From NCBI GenBank assembly GCA_012719175.1, contig JAAYAX010000004.1:434001-498000 (forward strand): a DNA stretch of 64,000 nucleotides. Direction: 5' to 3'. This document shows positions 62,320 through 64,000 of the stretch, piece by piece; position 1 is the stretch's first letter; the number at the start of each line of letters is the position of its first letter. The translations under genes and the position numbers were made by a program. The stretch is from Methanomassiliicoccus sp. GTDB lineage: Archaea; Thermoplasmatota; Thermoplasmata; Methanomassiliicoccales; Methanomassiliicoccaceae. A model generated the notes under the pieces. It saw nothing but the letters and a program-made list of their open reading frames with translations. It did not search any database and was not told the origin of the DNA.

Positions 62320-63176
62320 CTCATTTCTTTAATCACCTTCTCACTTGGAAGACAAGCCTTCTCGTTTTTGCCTCACTCATGCAAATCGCCTTACTGGCTT
62401 AGCAGCAATGTATCCGGCGAGATGCAGCCTGCTCCTTCGAGTGATGCCATTACTTAATCATTGATAAAGGTTTCAGTTCTAGTATTATTATTAAAAGCAT
62501 TTACAGAACTTTTTATTAATATAGTAAAAATTCTATAAATAAAATATTTCATAATAAATATCCTTTATAAATCGTCAATGGACGTATAGGTGGTCAGAAA
62601 TTTGCATTAGTCTGAATATTGTGCACCTTTTTCCCCTTTTTTCATCAGGTCGATATCACGAATAATGGTTGCGAATCGCGTAAATCATCAATTGATTTGG
62701 CTGAAAATCGATTTTATTTTTCCATAATTCAAGCCTTAAGTACTGTTATGATACGACAAACCCCAGGTTTAACCGGGGTTAACATGTTTTACGATGTTGT
62801 TTTACGATTGACGTTTCCCAAAATCAATAAGAATTGATTATTTTCTAGGGCGAGAACAGTAAATTAGATTCATTCCTGCGCTCCCGTTGCCGTTAGGGAC
62901 TAATGCCGATCTTGCGGGTCCCTTTAGTATCATACTAACGGCTAACTCCGTTGGTTTTTTACGGGGAACATCCAACTCGGATTTTGAAAACGTACACCGA
63001 ACCCTATTAACGCTCCTTCACAGGACATTATTAGAGGCTTGATAATCGATTCGTTCAAACCTCATTCGTTTGTACATTCTTTCTGACTAATCACAATCAA
63101 ATAAACAGTTGAGTGAGATCGCACAGTGTTTTCATCACAAGAATCCGACGGGTCGGGGTGAAGTAGCCTCCGGACC
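62320..63176. other. Long AT-rich gap with inverted repeats
   Basis: About 860 nt between two minus-strand genes, with no convincing coding frame on either strand. It contains a stem AACCCC/GGGGTT (62759-62780) and a structured stretch at 62889-62960 described separately. The part nearest 62320 must hold the beta-helix gene promoter. Confidence 0.5.
62889..62960 (+). ncRNA. Candidate structured RNA with alternative stems
   Basis: GCCGTTAG (62889-62896) pairs perfectly with CTAACGGC (62935-62942) and encloses AGGGAC/GTCCCT (62895-62900 with 62918-62923). AACGG (62937-62941) can instead pair with CCGTT (62948-62952), which is followed by GG and six T, like a terminator. TTAGTATCATACTAA (62924-62938) is itself a palindrome. 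The stems are mutually exclusive, as in an attenuator, but no plus-strand gene follows. Confidence 0.3.
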
Positions 63177-64000
63177 TCATATCTCGATTGTTACTTCCTG
63201 TTGAAGCTGCTTGCCGGTAGGCATCCACGCCTTCCTTTCACTGCAGTACTGCAGTATCTTCTCGTACAACCTCAGAGTGTCCCCCTGCATGTTGGTATTG
63301 TGCCAAAGAATGCCCATCGTCCCTCTCTGGGCCTCCACCACATCGATCAGCTCCTTCACGAGGTCCCAGGCCCCCCGTACATCGAGCCTCATGTAGTTCT
63401 GGAAGAGGGAGGCGTCCATAATGACCAAGGGGATCTCCCGAATATCGATGGTGCTGCCGGTCCCGAGATCATATGGGAAGAAGGGGTGGCACATGCCTCC
63501 CCTGAAACCAGCACAATCAGCATAACCTAGGGTGGTATCGTACTTGAACCCGGCCTGCTGCAGCAGATTCCAAGTCAGCGGAACCTTGAACCTAAGAAAA
63601 TGGTTCCTGTATCCCACAACCTCTTTTCCCAGGGCCTCTTCGAGCAGAACCTTCTCCTTTTTCATCCGTTCTAGGTCGGCATGCGCGGCCTGACTTCCAT
63701 GAAGGCCCACCTCCCAACCTGAGCCATCTATGAACTTGAGGTCGTCCTTTATATCCTTGATATCGTAGGACCGGTCAGGTCCACCCTCCACCGCGATGAA
63801 GTAGAAGCTGGAACGTGCTCCATATCTTTCCTCCAAGGCCATGATCTCTCTGCTATCGAGGAACGGGCGGACCACCCTTGGTCTACTCAGTTTATCGATA
63901 GTTCCTCGGAAATCTCCGACCATGAACGAACGTATCGAATCCAGTTCCTTTCGAAAGTAGTTATTTGGGCAGAGAACGTCCACATCGTGGGAAAGGCAGA
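63177..64000 (-). CDS. Polysaccharide deacetylase-family protein, N-terminus cut by window end
   Basis: The frame stays open to the right edge. It reads LSHDVDVLCPNNYFRKEL from there, so the GTG at 63983 is internal and SHDVD is the metal-binding motif 1 of the NodB-like deacetylases. Later segments are GWEVGLHGSQAAHADLERMK (motif 2, His), VVGYRNHFLRFKVPLTWNLL (motif 3) and GILWHNTNM near the end with the motif-5 His. At least 274 residues are visible. The family removes acetyl groups from amino-sugar polymers. It closes the glycan locus seen here. Confidence 0.88.
   Translation of the reverse strand, partial: CLSHDVDVLCPNNYFRKELDSIRSFMVGDFRGTIDKLSRPRVVRPFLDSREIMALEERYGARSSFYFIAVEGGPDRSYDIKDIKDDLKFIDGSGWEVGLHGSQAAHADLERMKKEKVLLEEALGKEVVGYRNHFLRFKVPLTWNLLQQAGFKYDTTLGYADCAGFRGGMCHPFFPYDLGTGSTIDIREIPLVIMDASLFQNYMRLDVRGAWDLVKELIDVVEAQRGTMGILWHNTNMQGDTLRLYEKILQYCSERKAWMPTGKQLQQEVTIEI

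Noticed and set aside
62619-62837. 72-codon plus-strand frame in the large gap
   Set aside because: Its composition is that of AT-rich non-coding DNA and it contains the AACCCC/GGGGTT stem; no start signal.
62950-62976. GTTGG...TCCAAC as a fifth copy of the corrinoid palindrome
   Set aside because: The half-sites are separated by 16 nt instead of 7 and the first half is incomplete (GTTGGT), so it does not fit the 19-bp site.

Overview
The window looks like chromosomal DNA of a corrinoid-dependent methanogenic archaeon, most likely of the Thermoplasmatota, and the order Methanomassiliicoccales is my best inference. The grounds are an MCT-1-like PUA protein, a geranylgeranyl-reductase-family flavoprotein, an HdrA-related flavoprotein, the anaerobic (cbi) cobalamin pathway, a minimal SufBC pair, TATA-like boxes about 25-35 nt before start codons, and GC-rich genes separated by AT-rich gaps. 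I see no rRNA, tRNA, CRISPR array or insertion sequence.

Layout. 1-17.6 kb: a mixed housekeeping and accessory region with a PUA protein, zinc-ribbon and membrane proteins, a PadR regulator, a ThiF/MoeB-type E1-like enzyme, two drug-type ABC exporters (one permease carries a pentapeptide-repeat helix in its first external loop), a PRC-barrel protein, an aldehyde dehydrogenase, an orphan histidine kinase, a flippase, a tandem universal stress protein, an EamA transporter, a 20-residue Cys/Lys microprotein, a winged-helix regulator and a sugar epimerase. 17.7-21.3 kb: a PRC-barrel protein, the corrinoid adenosyltransferase, a geranylgeranyl-reductase-like flavoprotein and an iron-sulfur flavoprotein. 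21.4-27.6 kb: a complete trpEGDCFBA operon. 28.0-28.7 kb: two small homologous membrane proteins with conserved His/acid motifs. 29.2-39.6 kb: the cobalamin cluster cbiTLFGHCDEA followed by a FecCD/BtuCD-type ABC importer and its binding protein. 39.8-45.8 kb: an HdrA-like protein, a DUF457-type membrane protein, sufC-sufB, a second winged-helix regulator and a VOC protein. 46.3-64 kb: a surface-polysaccharide locus with a Wzm/Wzt exporter, a three-gene GDP-3,6-dideoxyhexose (colitose-like) pathway, at least five glycosyltransferases, an ATP-grasp enzyme, a UDP-sugar dehydrogenase, a beta-helix surface protein and a polysaccharide deacetylase cut by the window end.

The most interesting signal is a 19-bp palindrome, GTTGGA-N7-TCCAAC. 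It occurs twice in tandem before cbiT, once before the corrinoid adenosyltransferase gene and once before the ABC binding-protein gene, each time 9-13 nt from the chosen start codon at the copy nearest the gene. By eye I found it nowhere else in the 64 kb. It looks like the operator of a cobalamin/cobalt regulon in an archaeon, where B12 riboswitches are not the usual control. Other points of note are the paired His-motif membrane proteins next to the B12 genes, a PLP-fold 3-dehydrase with His in place of the Schiff-base Lys and a four-Cys insertion, apparent non-canonical AUC/AUU start codons, and a possible structured RNA in the gap near 62.9 kb.
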